64,000 bases of DNA, taken from NCBI RefSeq assembly GCF_020080835.1, contig NC_058159.1:15749101-15813100 (forward strand), written 5' to 3'. The notes under the pieces are model-generated. The model was not told where the DNA came from. It worked only from the letters and a program-made list of their open reading frames with translations, and ran no database searches. This DNA comes from Cotesia glomerata. Taxonomy: Eukaryota; Arthropoda; Insecta; Hymenoptera; Braconidae. The translations under genes and the position numbers were made by a program. Position 1 is the stretch's first letter. Every line of letters starts with the position of its first letter. Shown piece after piece: positions 42,718-53,463 of the stretch.

Positions 42718-44694
42718 TGTAACAGGGAAAATCGAACTCCCCGGGGTCTATCGACTACTTAATTAACGCACGGTAGGTTAGGGCTTTCCCTTACCTTTCG
42801 ATTTTTGACAAGTAGTTTCGACTTGTCACCGGGCGTGCTAATCAAGAGTCCCCACTACTGTTCCCGGAAAATGAAGCGGGGCGTAACAATAGGAAAGTTC
42901 GAGAGCCTGAGCTGAGGGTTATAAAAGAGCGAGCACGAAAAACATCGAGGCTTTTTCCCTTCTGGAAGCCAGTGGCCTTTTGCCTTTTGTGAATCAGTGA
43001 CCTAGTTGAGATTAGATAAGTCAAGAGAGTGCAGTTTTGAACGCCGACGATAGAAAGCAACTACTGAGGAGTTTATTACGGTATTTGGAATTGGACAAGC
43101 CCTGACCGGAAGCTAACATAGTGGTTTGAGACGACAAGACGCCAAGCGGCGGAGCCAGCCAAGTTGGACCGGAGTATCAGTCGTCGTTGGATAAAACAAT
43201 AATTGAGTCTCCAGGTATTTTCGATTTTTTTAGGCCAAAATTGATTATTAATTTAATTAAGAGACTGAAATAATTAAAATTAATTTCTCGAGCGGTCATT
43301 TTTATATTAGCAAGTTTTGTACTTTAGAAATTCATGCGCCAAGGTCATTTAGCTAGTTTTTGTTATTGGATATTTATTTTAAAAGAATGAGATTAATAGT
43401 TTATTTGTGAATTTACTGTAGAGAATTTATAAGTAATTTATTATAGGCCTGTTGGCTATGATAAATTAATTTTAGTTAAGAATTTTCGAGATATAAAGAA
43501 AAGTAAATTTGAATAAGAAATGAAAATGCGTAATTAAGTCAGTGAAGGTCATTCTAGAATGTATGTAGTTAAGAGTTGTATTGAGACGCTTAGGATTCGA
43601 ATAGTTGATGTTTAGAATTTTGTTTAGGAAGATTAAATTTAGTAAATCCTGTAATGAGTTCAGTAGAATTTATTAATTGAAAATATTAGTAGAAAATTTA
43701 GTAAGTGAACTAGTACAGAAATTTAGTGATTATGTAATGTAGTAAAATTATTTGCAGTAAACAAGTGTTGGCGTAAAATTTAGTAGATTATGATAGTATT
43801 GTAAAGTTTTGGAAAATTAAATTTAGGCCGGTGGATAAATGTAATTGAATTGTTTAAGTTAGAAAAGTGCTAAATCAATTATTAAATAATTGATTGAATT
43901 TAAGGATAATTTATTAGATAAATTCGATAAGAAAATTTGGTGAATTTGGTAAATTTAGTTAATCTGGAGATTAAATTTATTTAAGGAAAATTGGTTAAAA
44001 TTTTATTTAAGAAAATTTGGGAAATGAATTTAGTTAAGAAGATATATTAATGAATTTAATGAATTAAAATCGAAGGTCAGAATTTTGTGTTAAGAAATTG
44101 TTAGGCGTAATTTTGGAATTTTGGAAAATACGAAATATTGAGAAGTTTTATTGGGTAAAATATGTTGTTTGTTATTCCGTCAGTTGGACGAGGGTTAAGG
44201 AATTAAGAATCTAGATGCGTAATGGTCTATGATTAAATTTAGAAATTAGGAATCTAGATGCGTAATGGTCTATGATTGAATTAGGAAATTAAGGATAGAT
44301 GCGTAATGGTCTATGTAGAGTTAAGAAATTAAGAAGATAGATGCGTAATGATCTATAGTTGAAAGAATTTAAGGATATTTAGTTGTAAGTATTGGCAAGT
44401 GCCTGCGTAGGTGAGAGGTCCTCACAATTAAGTAAATGATAAGTTAATTTTAAGGGTAATATTATTAAGGAATTTTGTTAAAATTAAATTGTTTATATTA
44501 AATAAATAATTGAATTGTTAATTGTTAATAATTGTTTCTCAGTATTAATTTTTCAGCCTTTCTCAACTTCTCACGACCCGATCTTTCCTTCTCATGCTCC
44601 CCGGTTTCTGGGACACCGAGTATAAAATCCCAGTGGCGCCCTTTTCAAAGAGGAAAGGGGTGACCAATTGGACAGGGCTAACCACCCCGTTACA
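42718..44694 (+). mobile_element. Solo LTR, 1977 bp, inside the Polinton
   Basis: Begins TGTAACAGGGAAAATCG and ends CACCCCGTTACA, flanked by a TAGT duplication (42714-42717 and 44695-44698). A TATAAAAG box at about 42920 and AATAAA-like signals near 44500 suggest plus-strand orientation. No ORF and no second LTR, so it is a solo LTR, probably Gypsy-class given the 4-bp duplication (inference). Confidence 0.8.
44208..44370. repeat. Tandem repeat inside the solo LTR
   Basis: Four diverged units of about 42-45 bp, each with AGATGCGTAATG(G/A)TCTAT. Confidence 0.85.
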
Positions 44695-44846
44695 TAGTAT
44701 TTAGATTGCTTCCTCCTGATGATAATTTTCTTAAAATCGTAATGTGACGTTTTAATTTTTTCTTATGACCCGTTGTTAAAGGTACGTTACCACGTAATAT
44801 GTTTAATATACACTCGCAAATACAACGTATTAAAGCAGGATCAGCT

Positions 44847-45423
44847 TTACGTAAAACAGCTAAGCGTTGTTTGTTTTAAATCCAGTAGTAAGTAACCGTG
44901 TGGTAAAGATGTCGCTTCGTAATAAATCTCTTGTAGAAAACGTGTATTTTCCGGACTTACTTGACGCGTTAGATGTTGAATTTGTGACCTATCGCGTGGG
45001 TTTTTAAAAACTACAATGTAATTCGCATTTAATGATATATCTCTTTGACCTCTACCTTGATGGAAAATATTGTGTCAAAAAAATAACACTCAAATTCTGA
45101 TGATGATTCCCTTTTGTAAAAAGATCTATTACAGCATTATTTGATGCTTCACGGATCAAATCGTCAATAATTACTAGTTTTGGATTATTATCACAACCGT
45201 ATTCTTCACCTATTGGAAGACCTTCATGAAACTCAATGTTTTTATTATGAATATATTCATTGTAGCCTGGTTGCCATTCAGCGTAATGAAATATTATTTT
45301 TGAGAAATTTGTATCACTCATTAGAGATAAATGTTTGATGAATCTTTTTACGAATACTGTTTTACCGCAACCAGTAGGACCGCATATAATTGATGTCCAT
45401 GGATGTTTCCAACGTGGATCCAT
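44847..45423 (-). pseudogene. FtsK/HerA-type packaging ATPase with frameshift
   Basis: From ATG 45423: WTSIICGPTGCGKTVFVKRF (Walker A), FHYAEWQPGYNEY, LVIIDDLI (Walker B) and SVIFLTQ. The frame breaks at 45052 after QYFPSR; coding resumes in another frame at about 45070 with GRGQRDISLNANYIVVFKN and reads to TAA 44847-44849. The extreme C terminus looks replaced by sequence overlapping the next gene. The A32-like ATPase pumps DNA into the capsid. Confidence 0.88.
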
Positions 45424-45698
45424 AATATATACTGAGCTTATTTATAAAATGTTATGTTATATAAAGACAGACTCTGCTAAGATCTACGGGGTGTAAATCG
45501 TAAAAACACATACTGATGATAAATAATATATATTAATTTTCATCGGCTATAATAGGAACTTTATTTATATTTTCCAATGATTGGTATCTCCAAATACAAT
45601 TTCAATGATATTATTTTTATAATTTATGTAGTAAAAAGCGTTGCATATATAAATAGATAAATATAATTCATGTATAAATATAATTCATAAATATAATC

Positions 45699-46342
45699 TT
45701 AATCACGGCTGCTGCTGCCGGTAGTGCTGCCGCCACAGCCGCTGCTGCTGCTATTGCTAACACTGCCACTGCTGCTCATCGACATGTTTCGATGTGGTAT
45801 GAGAGCTTGTTGCACAAGCTCAGGTGCTGATCTCATGGCTGATTCGAATATGTCTTGACTCAGATTCTCAAAAAACTACAATGTTTTAAAAGTTTAAGAA
45901 AAGTTAGAAAGTACGAGAAATCATAAGTTAGCAAATAAAATTTTTAATGTACCTGTAGAAACGTTGACGGACGCCTTACAAGACGTGTGCACAGAGACAG
46001 CCACACAACCGTTTCTTCATCTAAGCTCCTTGATAAAATCTGGAAAAGAGGATCATGAGGCCAAAAAGTCCGAAAGGCCATTAAATCCTCTTCACGCACT
46101 TCGATTACTGGTAATATTCCAGACTCATCTTTCAAAATCACTTCTTTCATTTTAGGATAGCACATATTGACTGTGATAATAATGTGTCTTTTAACACTAG
46201 CTTGAATATAATGAGCGTACGAGCTAGCAATACAGTCTTTAAGAGATGTTACAGCTGAGAATTTGCTGACAAATCTAAACGTGCTTACATGAAAAAAGAT
46301 TCTGTATTCAAACGTTCTTTTAGAAGCCACTTTTGTAAACAC
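45699..46342 (-). CDS. Predicted two-exon gene with Ser-rich C terminus, unknown function
   Basis: The exon frame 46342-45953 ends in LVRRPSTFLQ at CAG followed by GTACAT (donor 45952-45951). A 77-bp intron ends in TTGTAG (45877-45876), and a second exon, 45875-45699, stays in phase 0 for 58 codons to TAA. Exon 1 carries KDCIASSYAHYIQASVK, VIEVREEDLMAFRTF and ETVVWLSLCTRLVRR. Exon 2 starts FFENLSQDIFESAMRSAPEL and ends in a Ser/Gly run from a trinucleotide-rich stretch. The start is uncertain: the first codons overlap the IQGF-type gene B, so translation may begin at a later Met or in an upstream exon. Not recognised as any family. Confidence 0.5.
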
Positions 46343-46800
46343 AAAACATTATTTAATGCACACGAAAAACGCTTATCCGGTAATGAAGTCTTTCCATGGA
46401 ATACGCAGTTAATTACTTCAGGTTCTAAATTCTCAAACTTAGGACATTCTGACGAAGGTTCTTCTAAATTAATAATTTCTCTTTGTAATAACTCTTCAAG
46501 ATATTTCGCTTTTACAGCCCCGCGTACATAAATACGATGAGCTTTTTCAGAATAAAATTTGATGTTATCAATTAAATTTGAGAGATAAACGGAACCATCC
46601 GCCCATTTCAAACCATGATGATTAAAAGTTAACCATGTGTTTTGATGACGGTCCTTTAGGGGTAATTTATTAAAAGGAAACGGTGGTCTAATCAACCAGT
46701 GCCTTTGAATACCGTGCTCTACAGTATTTAAAGCAACTTCTTTTGGTAAAAATTTGCCTCGGCCGTCTGTGAAGCCCTGAATATCAATAATTAGATCCAT
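46285..46800 (-). CDS. IQGF-type conserved protein B (function unknown)
   Basis: 171 codons, intact. Paralogue of 37405-38076: MDLIIDIQGFTDGRGKFLPK, RHWLIRPPFPFNKL, HGLKWADGS, RIYVRGAVKAKYLEELL, then C..H and CALNNVLCLQKWL. The pattern of one acidic/Gln site near the N terminus, His-Gly-Leu-x-Trp and a C-terminal Cys/His cluster is shared, so both copies derive from one gene. It sits between polymerase and ATPase genes, away from copy A next to the protease. Confidence 0.7.
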   Translation of the reverse strand: MDLIIDIQGFTDGRGKFLPKEVALNTVEHGIQRHWLIRPPFPFNKLPLKDRHQNTWLTFNHHGLKWADGSVYLSNLIDNIKFYSEKAHRIYVRGAVKAKYLEELLQREIINLEEPSSECPKFENLEPEVINCVFHGKTSLPDKRFSCALNNVLCLQKWLLKERLNTESFFM

Positions 46801-47195
46801 TTAAATTTTTAATGTGTGTAGAATACTTGAAAACACAGCGTGTATAACTATCACTCTCGGTAGTAAAAGAAAAACTGTGGTATATGAATAAATTTATAAA
46901 GCTGCGGTGTCAGTTAAGGAAGGCGTGGTTAAATTTTTTTAACCAATAACAATTGAAAACACATTTAAATAGGTTGTCAATGCGAAAAAAGGAAAAAGCG
47001 GGAAAAAGCCAACGGAAAGTGAGGCGTTTTAAGCGTTTACTGTATTTGCGTACTTAGAAAGATAGTTGAACACATTTATTTCATTGAATACATAATTACA
47101 TTTACAATATTAATTTATCTGAATTTATTTCGTTAAATACATAATTCCATTTACAATATTAATTTATCTAAATTTATTTCCTGAAAAATATATAA
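46801..47195. other. Intergenic; 57-bp tandem repeat downstream of polymerase
   Basis: 46801-47040 is a spacer upstream of the IQGF-B gene and probably holds its promoter. 47077-47200 contains two and a partial third copy of a 57-bp unit (ATACATAATT.CATTTACAAT) just after the polymerase stop. Confidence 0.6.
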
Positions 47196-50100
47196 TTACA
47201 TTTTATAACCAAACGGTAATGTCATGTATTTATTTTTAAACTTTCTTTTCTTAAATTGCGGGTACGTTTTTTTCTTTTCTTTCTTTGTAACAATAGCGTG
47301 AAAACATGTTCTTCGTATAGCGTCAAATTTTATTTTAATAGGTTTTTTTCTTTCACCTGTGACAAGAGACCTTACGGTTTTATAATTAATTTTAAGACTG
47401 GTTGAAACATTTAAAGTTATACCTTTAACCTTACACACTTCTTTTATAGACCCGTCAGGTGTAAGTATTGTAAAAGCATAAAATTTAGGGCCTCCTGTTA
47501 CAAATGATGTGATATAACTACCTATACCATATTTCTCTAGCTCATCGGTCAGCTCACCTAAAAATTTACCGGTCGGAGGTTCGTACAGACCATTTGATGA
47601 AATATAAATACATGAATCAGTATCGCAATATAACGCTCTCTTACCTAATTTTTCTAAGTAACTATACAGTTTAAGTCGAGCTTGAGCCGTTGTATAAGCT
47701 GCTATCACAACATTCGTTGTACGTGACGGTTTGAAAGCGTCTTTACTATGAATAAAATTTATGTACAATGTTTTATCATTTACTGGTAAGAAGCCGCAAA
47801 TTTCGATTTGACTGTCTGTTAACATTTCCATCAACCGTGCACGCGTCGTGACAATTTCTGTCTGCATCAAATTTTCGCGCTGACCGAACTTACCCCAAAG
47901 AGAGTTTAAGCTGAGCTTCGCTACAGAACGTAACCCAGGGTTTACTTCAACTTTTTCACTATCTAATTTAATACCCTCAGCTTTTTCATAAGCAGCAATA
48001 TATTGTGTTTTTTGTTGATCTGTAATACAGTCTCTGGGGTATCCAGAAGCTTCAGTTTTAATTTTTAAAAATGTATTAATATCATCTGCAAATATTCCAC
48101 CAATACTTGTTTCTGGATTGTATTGCGTTATTTTATAATGCCATATCTCATATACTTTGAGTAACTTATATCCTTTCTGAATGGCCTTTCTTATCTCATC
48201 AACAACCCATGTGCCTCTTAAAAGCCTATCTTTAATTTTATGGGTACAGTTTGTTTGCTTTAATTCTTGAGCACAAGAACGACATAAAGTGAAAATAAGT
48301 CTATTATGGAGCTTACAAGGGAGTACTGGGTGGTATAAATTCTGCGGTGGTAAAATAGTGCATTTAACTAGCCCTTCTACTTTTGATAAATCCTTGTTAG
48401 GACCTATAATTTCAGAACATTCCTCACCTATATATATTCTAGGGTGGCCTATTGGGAATTAACCTGTTTTACAAATGTAAGGATACAGCGAGCAAACATC
48501 TACGTACTTAATTTTTTCATTTTCTTTTGCATCATATAACGATATAAAGCTTTCCGTACGACCTCCAAAAAAAGCATCTCGTGGGTTTAAGGGCTCTATA
48601 TTGATCAAAGGGTAATTTTGCAACGCTACAAGTGTTTCAGAATTTTTGGTTAAGTATAAATCAAAATCACATTCCCACTCCTCTATTAATTTATAACCCA
48701 AGTTTCGAATTCTTTCGGATATAGCAATGGTACGCTCGTATCGAGTATCCATATTATCTATTTCTTGGTAGTTATTATTTAGTTTTCTATCACGGTTTAC
48801 TTTATAACATTTAGGACACCCGTGCAAGTAACACCCGTGAAATTATAATACGGTTTTTTTACCTGTTCTAGAATTTTCAAAGTAACCATCCACCACTATA
48901 CCGGAAGGTAAACGCTGTTCTTTACCACGCGCTGCTTGTGTAATTCTATATCCGTACTCACGTTCTTTTAAAATTAACCATTTAATAGCTTTCAATGATT
49001 GATTCTGAGACCATCTGTATGTACCTGTAGAAAATTGCGGCGATAAATTTTTGAGCAAGCTGACGCTATTGTAGTGCCCTCTGAAAACGGGCAAACATTT
49101 CCACACTTTATAAACATATCCCGAAACTGCATACAAGCTCTTCTTAACACAATAACATCGTTTCGACAATCAAATTTGATTTCGGAATCAAAATTGAAAA
49201 CATAATTTTCTTCTGATTTTTCATTATACCATGCAATAAATTTTTTAAGCTCTTTTTGAAACATAGTATCAGGAGAAAAATATTTGACAGCAGGGATAAG
49301 ACCTACATAACCCCTATTACAGGGTTTGTTAAATAAATGAGGAAAATATCCTTTCGATACTTCTTTATTGAAACCGAAAGCTTCTGGGAGATCCCTTAAA
49401 GGCATATGTAAATAATTTAGTCTGTCTAAAAAAACCGTGTTACCTATACGCATAACAATTATTTTGGTACCATTTAATATTAAATCCGGTAGCCGTGTTT
49501 TATTCTTTTTTATCATACATTTCAAAATAAATTGAGCATCAAAACTTCTAGCATTGTGAGCTATACATATAGTTTTCGAAAATTTTTTAGTATTTTTTAA
49601 AGCTAGATCGATTAATTTTTCTACAGGTTTGTCGTTAAAAATAAATTCACGCACACCGCATTCAGCACAGCTTTCAGAAACATATTTGTCATCCCAACAA
49701 TAAGTACAAGTTTTTTGAACTACACACAGATTAGGTATATGAATTCTTGTACTACGGTTACCTTTTACACGTTCATTTTGCTGTGTTTCGAAATCATAAA
49801 ATAAAAATAAGACTTTTGGTAATTCTTTTTTTTTCAAGGGGGCCATAAAACAATAATGATTCAGAGGCCTTTCGCAGCAGCACACTTTGCAATAATTTAT
49901 GTTGCATTTATGTTTTACATTATGAAAGATATAACGATAACAAACACCGCATAATTTTAATGCTTCGCAAACTGTGAAATTTTTATTTTTACCTCTCAAA
50001 TTAGCCGAACCAGTTTTTAAGTGATTTGAGTAACAATCATCGTTTGAAAACCATCGCTTACAGTTAAGGCATGTTTTTTTACATATTTGTCTACACACAG

Positions 50101-51049
50101 GTGCCACGTTGCAGCGCGGGCACTTTTTAGAACACCTATGACCACTTGCTGATTCATATCCTTTATTACAAGTTTCGCAAAATGCAAGACTGCCTAAAGC
50201 ACCCGCTAAATTTATTATTGGTTGAAAATGATTAGTGTCTTGGTAATATAATAAATTAATTGTATTGCAAACGTTTCCGAACGCTTCTTGAACAGCATTA
50301 CGACCGTCAAAAAGCGGTTGACCTTTACCAAAAGTTAAAAATTCATAAACAACGATAGCTGTAACCTCGCGGGCTAAGTAGTGTTGAAAATTTTGTATTT
50401 GATTTAAACCGCAACCCCTTCGCGGTATAACGACCGGGTAAATTTGTAATAATTTAAACGCTTCTTTCTCTTGAAAACTCCTTCGTCCATCAATTATGCT
50501 TTCCCATCGTTTCTGCAAATACCCTGAACGGATCTCACCACGTTCTATATATGATTTTGCAACAACTAACGAACGAGGTAAACATAAGTTATCATTGTTA
50601 TTGATTGTTATAATGGATCGTTTATTTGTAATCAGTGCCTGTAACAGCGTTTGCACATTGAATACGCGACCATACTACACCCTGTGTGAGTTTTTCATAA
50701 TTAATTGTAATACCTACATAATCATGCGCATTAAAACCCGCTGTAATATGTGTTACAATATCGCTCAATGCGTCGTGAAACCATTGTAGGGGATCTGTAT
50801 TAACCGGCGGTTCTTGTATTATTAAAGTTGTTTCTTTACCTTTAGCTTGAAACCGCTTATAATGTTTAATTATTTCACGTTCGATTTTGAATCTTTTACC
50901 AGGTGGTTCAACAATATGCTCTTCAATTGAAGTATGATCTTCAATTGAGGCTTCATGATCGTCTGGTAAGCCTGCTGTCGATGTAGATGGTAAGTCGTTC
51001 TGTGTGGCTTTTGCTCTCGAGCGTGTTGTTACACCGCCATATTGGGCAC
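47196..51049 (-). pseudogene. polB: Protein-primed DNA polymerase B, main coding exon, broken
   Basis: Exonuclease: LFYDFETQQ and IAHNARSFDAQFIL. A Cys-rich block with many CxxC pairs lies N-terminal to it. Polymerase: FFGGRTES, YVDVCSLYPYICK (motif A), LSLNSLWGKFGQ (motif B), YCDTDSCIY (motif C). Breaks: frame change near 50690; frame change near 49010 (one base fewer than needed); TAA at 48843-48845; TAA at 48459-48461. From 48458 to 47196 the frame is uninterrupted although it lacks ATG codons for its first 190 codons. Replicates the element from a terminal protein primer. The 5' side is an acceptor site at 51050-51051; see upstream exons. Confidence 0.93.
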
Positions 51050-51110
51050 CTATATATATATATATACGAACGTTTCACTCCGGTAAAGCGGTCTAGCCTT
51101 ATTATCTCAC

Positions 51111-51692
51111 CTTTTAGAGCTGCAGGTGTTCAGGTTTTCTGACAGTTCTATAAAACAATTGTGATTATTATTATTCGATTGGTTTACATCTTGATTAAAT
51201 ACACCGAACTTACTTTTTTCGCGCTAATGTCAATATCATCCTCATCCTCGTCAGAAGTATTATCAGAATTTAGAAGTTCATCGCGGCAATAGACTTCTAT
51301 AAAAACATTAAAAATGAGGTGTGAGATATTTAAATTAAACGCTGTACGGTCTAGAAATAAAAATACTTACCATAAGCTGTTAAGAAGGGTTTTAAACACT
51401 GAGCGTCTGCTTTTGATGTTTGAAGGATTGTATTTACGGCAACTGTCATTAATAAAGTGTTATTTGTTAATAATCCTTTCTTATAAGCTCTTGACAACAC
51501 ACGACAAGAAGCTACAGCCACAATTCTACGCAATAGTTTTATTAATTTGTCACGCTGTAAAAAGGCCCAACTTGAAACACGCGTTTCGGTGTAGATAGAC
51601 CACAAACGAGGTGATTTATCCCGTATGTATCGCACTAGCTGACACACAGCCCTCGTAAAGGGTTGCTGATAAATATAATTATCTGCATTCAT
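51111..51692 (-). CDS. Predicted upstream exons 1-3 of the polymerase gene
   Basis: Exon 1 51371-51692 (ATG at 51692; ends ...LTAY at G|GTAAGT), exon 2 51214-51296 (Asp/Glu-rich, SDNTSDEDEDDIDI), exon 3 51111-51147. Introns of 74, 66 and 61 bp all have GT-AG ends; donors are GTAAGT, GTAAGT, GTGAGA. Phases 1, 0 and 1 connect in register to the polymerase exon starting 51049. Exon 3 contains TGA at 51130-51132, either a mutation or the true end of a separate small protein. Exon 1 (LVRYIRDKSPRLWS, RIVAVASCRVLSRAYKKG) is not recognised; it might be a separate gene, or carry the terminal protein (speculative). Confidence 0.5.
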
Positions 51693-51971
51693 TATGTCTT
51701 CAAAAAATACTTTAGTAAGTTACAAGAAGCTGATTGAAACTGTCTTATAATTATAAGAAAAATTGTGTGCAGTAGCTGGTCACGTTATTCTGAGACGGCT
51801 TTTTTAAAAACACACGTGTAGTCTAGACAGTAAACGCATAGCTCTACTCTACATTTGTTAATATTATATGAAAAAATGCTTAACCATCATATTGAGTTGT
51901 GGGTGTTAACCGTGTGTAACCAGCATCAGTTCGCTTAAGAACATTGTTATCGCAACAGCTATTAATTTGCA
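51693..51971. promoter_or_regulatory. Divergent promoter region between polymerase and plus-strand gene
   Basis: 279 bp between two divergently oriented coding starts. No TATA-box position could be fixed with confidence. Confidence 0.4.
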
Positions 51972-52776
51972 ATGGCTAAACGCTCTTTCTACGAGAATTT
52001 TCAAGCTGACGAAGGTGTTGAGGAACACCGTTTTATACCATCATGGGAACGTTTTGATTTCTTATTGACAACATCTTATAAATTAAATGATTCACACTCA
52101 AAGTCAATCATTGTTGGTTTAAAATTGGATAGTGATGTTTACAAGTTTGAACCATGTGTCGCTATTGTTGACGAAAAAGCCTGTGGTATTTTGTGTGCAT
52201 CAGCGAAGTGGTTAAAATTTACGACTGTTCTTAAAAAACTAGCCCGTAATCTGAATTTAATCGAATCACAGTATAAAAGATGGATATACTTTTCAATATT
52301 CTCTGCTGGAGTCCATGTATGGGAAAGCTAAATTATTCTCCATCATTGAAAGAACCGATCAACAACCATCATCATCATCATCAACATCTACTGCTGTTCA
52401 GCGTGGCCGAAAAGTGACAATGAAAGAGAACACACTCCAAGCTATCTACGGCTTTGAAGAGCTCGTGAACGCTCGCTTGAATTATCTTCAAAAATTCGTC
52501 GAACCTTGTAATGTGTGTCTCAATCACCTTTTTACACCTGTTCAAGAGTTCTTACCAAAACTTCTTGGCAATATCGAATTACCTGAAGAAGTCATTCGTA
52601 AATGTGTGATATCAAATTTGAAGAATGATACCGTCAAAGATAGTGTGATTAGTGAGTTATCGGTTAAAGAAGGTAAATCGTATGAATGGTTTATTGAAAA
52701 TTATATCGATATTGTTACTTATGAATTAATGTTGCTATTCGATAAAGAAATTATTGCTAAAGTGAAGAATGTTTAA
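51972..52776 (+). pseudogene. Plus-strand Polinton gene, unknown function, two overlapping frames
   Basis: Frame 1 51972-52331 (119 codons, MAKRSFYENFQADEGVEE, then a FDFLLTTSYKL segment) and frame 2 52315-52776 (153 codons, Ser-rich start, then MKENTLQAIYGFEELVNARL and FIENYIDIVTYELMLLF). They overlap by 17 bp in +1 register. Most likely one gene with a frameshift near 52300; two overlapping genes are the alternative. It is the only plus-strand gene of the element. Codon composition resembles the other element genes. Not recognised. Confidence 0.6.
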
Positions 52777-53134
52777 ATGATTATGAAAAGTTTGAAAATC
52801 TAAATTATTGCTATTATAATTATAAAAAGTTAAATGTTTATTTTATAAAATTTAAAGAGTTTTGTCTATTGCTACTGTATTCTGCGAAAACTTATGTATC
52901 AATAACTAATAATACATGTATTGATAATTTATGCTTATTATGAATATTATTATAACCGCTAATAAGAAAAAATCCCTTCATTATCCTTAAAATAAGATCT
53001 GATATGCAGGTATACGGTAAGTAAGATTTTCGTTTATCAATAGAATTATTAATATTACAAATTATATCATAATTAATTGTTTATCGCTAAAAGGTAAGTG
53101 AATATACATATATACTATTATTAATATACTATCC

Positions 53135-53188
<54 letters not shown>

Positions 53189-53190
53189 TA

Positions 53191-53240
<50 letters not shown>

Positions 53241-53318
53241 TATATATATATATTCATATATAATGTATATGTACATTATAATAATTATTATTATCTAATA
53301 AGAGCCTCTACTACTAGC
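52777..53318. repeat. AT-rich right arm of Polinton with (TA)n microsatellite
   Basis: No gene. Long TA dinucleotide tracts at about 53139-53185 and 53196-53240. Confidence 0.8.
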
Positions 53319-53457
53319 AATTTGCAAGCTCAGCGACCTTGCAATAGTTTATATTACCGTTACTACTACTACTGCTAGCGCTGCGGACTCACACATACAC
53401 ACACACGTTACCCCCACCTCAAAGGAGTGGGATGCGCCAAAGTTGCACCATACTGCT
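53319..53457 (-). repeat. Polinton right TIR, 139 bp
   Basis: Reverse complement of 36475-36613, ending ...CACCATACTGCT, followed by the CTTATA duplication at 53458-53463. Confidence 0.95.
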
Positions 53458-53463
53458 CTTATA

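Larger units (their letters stand above)
42622..44880 (-). pseudogene. Small basic membrane-type gene, split by a solo LTR
   Basis: The upstream part (about 44880 to 44699) encodes LRGNVPLTTGHKKKLKRH and ILRKLSSGG. The downstream part (42717 to 42622) encodes KKKIIIQKGGFLPLFLAPVL, hydrophobic, ending at TAA 42622-42624. The two are separated by a 1977-bp LTR with a 4-bp duplication and are in register. A basic segment followed by a Gly-rich hydrophobic tail is typical of a small Polinton virion gene. The 5' end is missing: a stop lies just upstream and the region overlaps the end of the ATPase frame, suggesting a small deletion. Confidence 0.65.
36475..53457. mobile_element. Polinton/Maverick (adintovirus-like) DNA element, complete but mutated
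   Basis: 16,983 bp between perfect terminal inverted repeats, flanked by CTTATA duplications. Without the 1977-bp solo LTR it is about 15.0 kb. It starts AG and ends CT as Polintons do. It encodes protein-primed DNA polymerase B, retrovirus-type integrase, packaging ATPase, adenain-like protease, major and minor capsid proteins. At least nine coding lesions are visible (see individual genes), so this copy should be inactive alone. Its insertion site lies in dispersed repeat F. Confidence 0.97.

Noticed and set aside
38333..48845. Possible alternative genetic code or programmed readthrough explaining the in-frame stops
   Set aside because: Stops are of all three kinds, unlinked to any common context, and accompany frameshifts; mutation is simpler, and neighbouring genes use normal stops.
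53139..53270. Regulatory or origin function for the TA-rich tract in the right arm
   Set aside because: Simple-sequence DNA; no supporting motif and no counterpart in the left arm.
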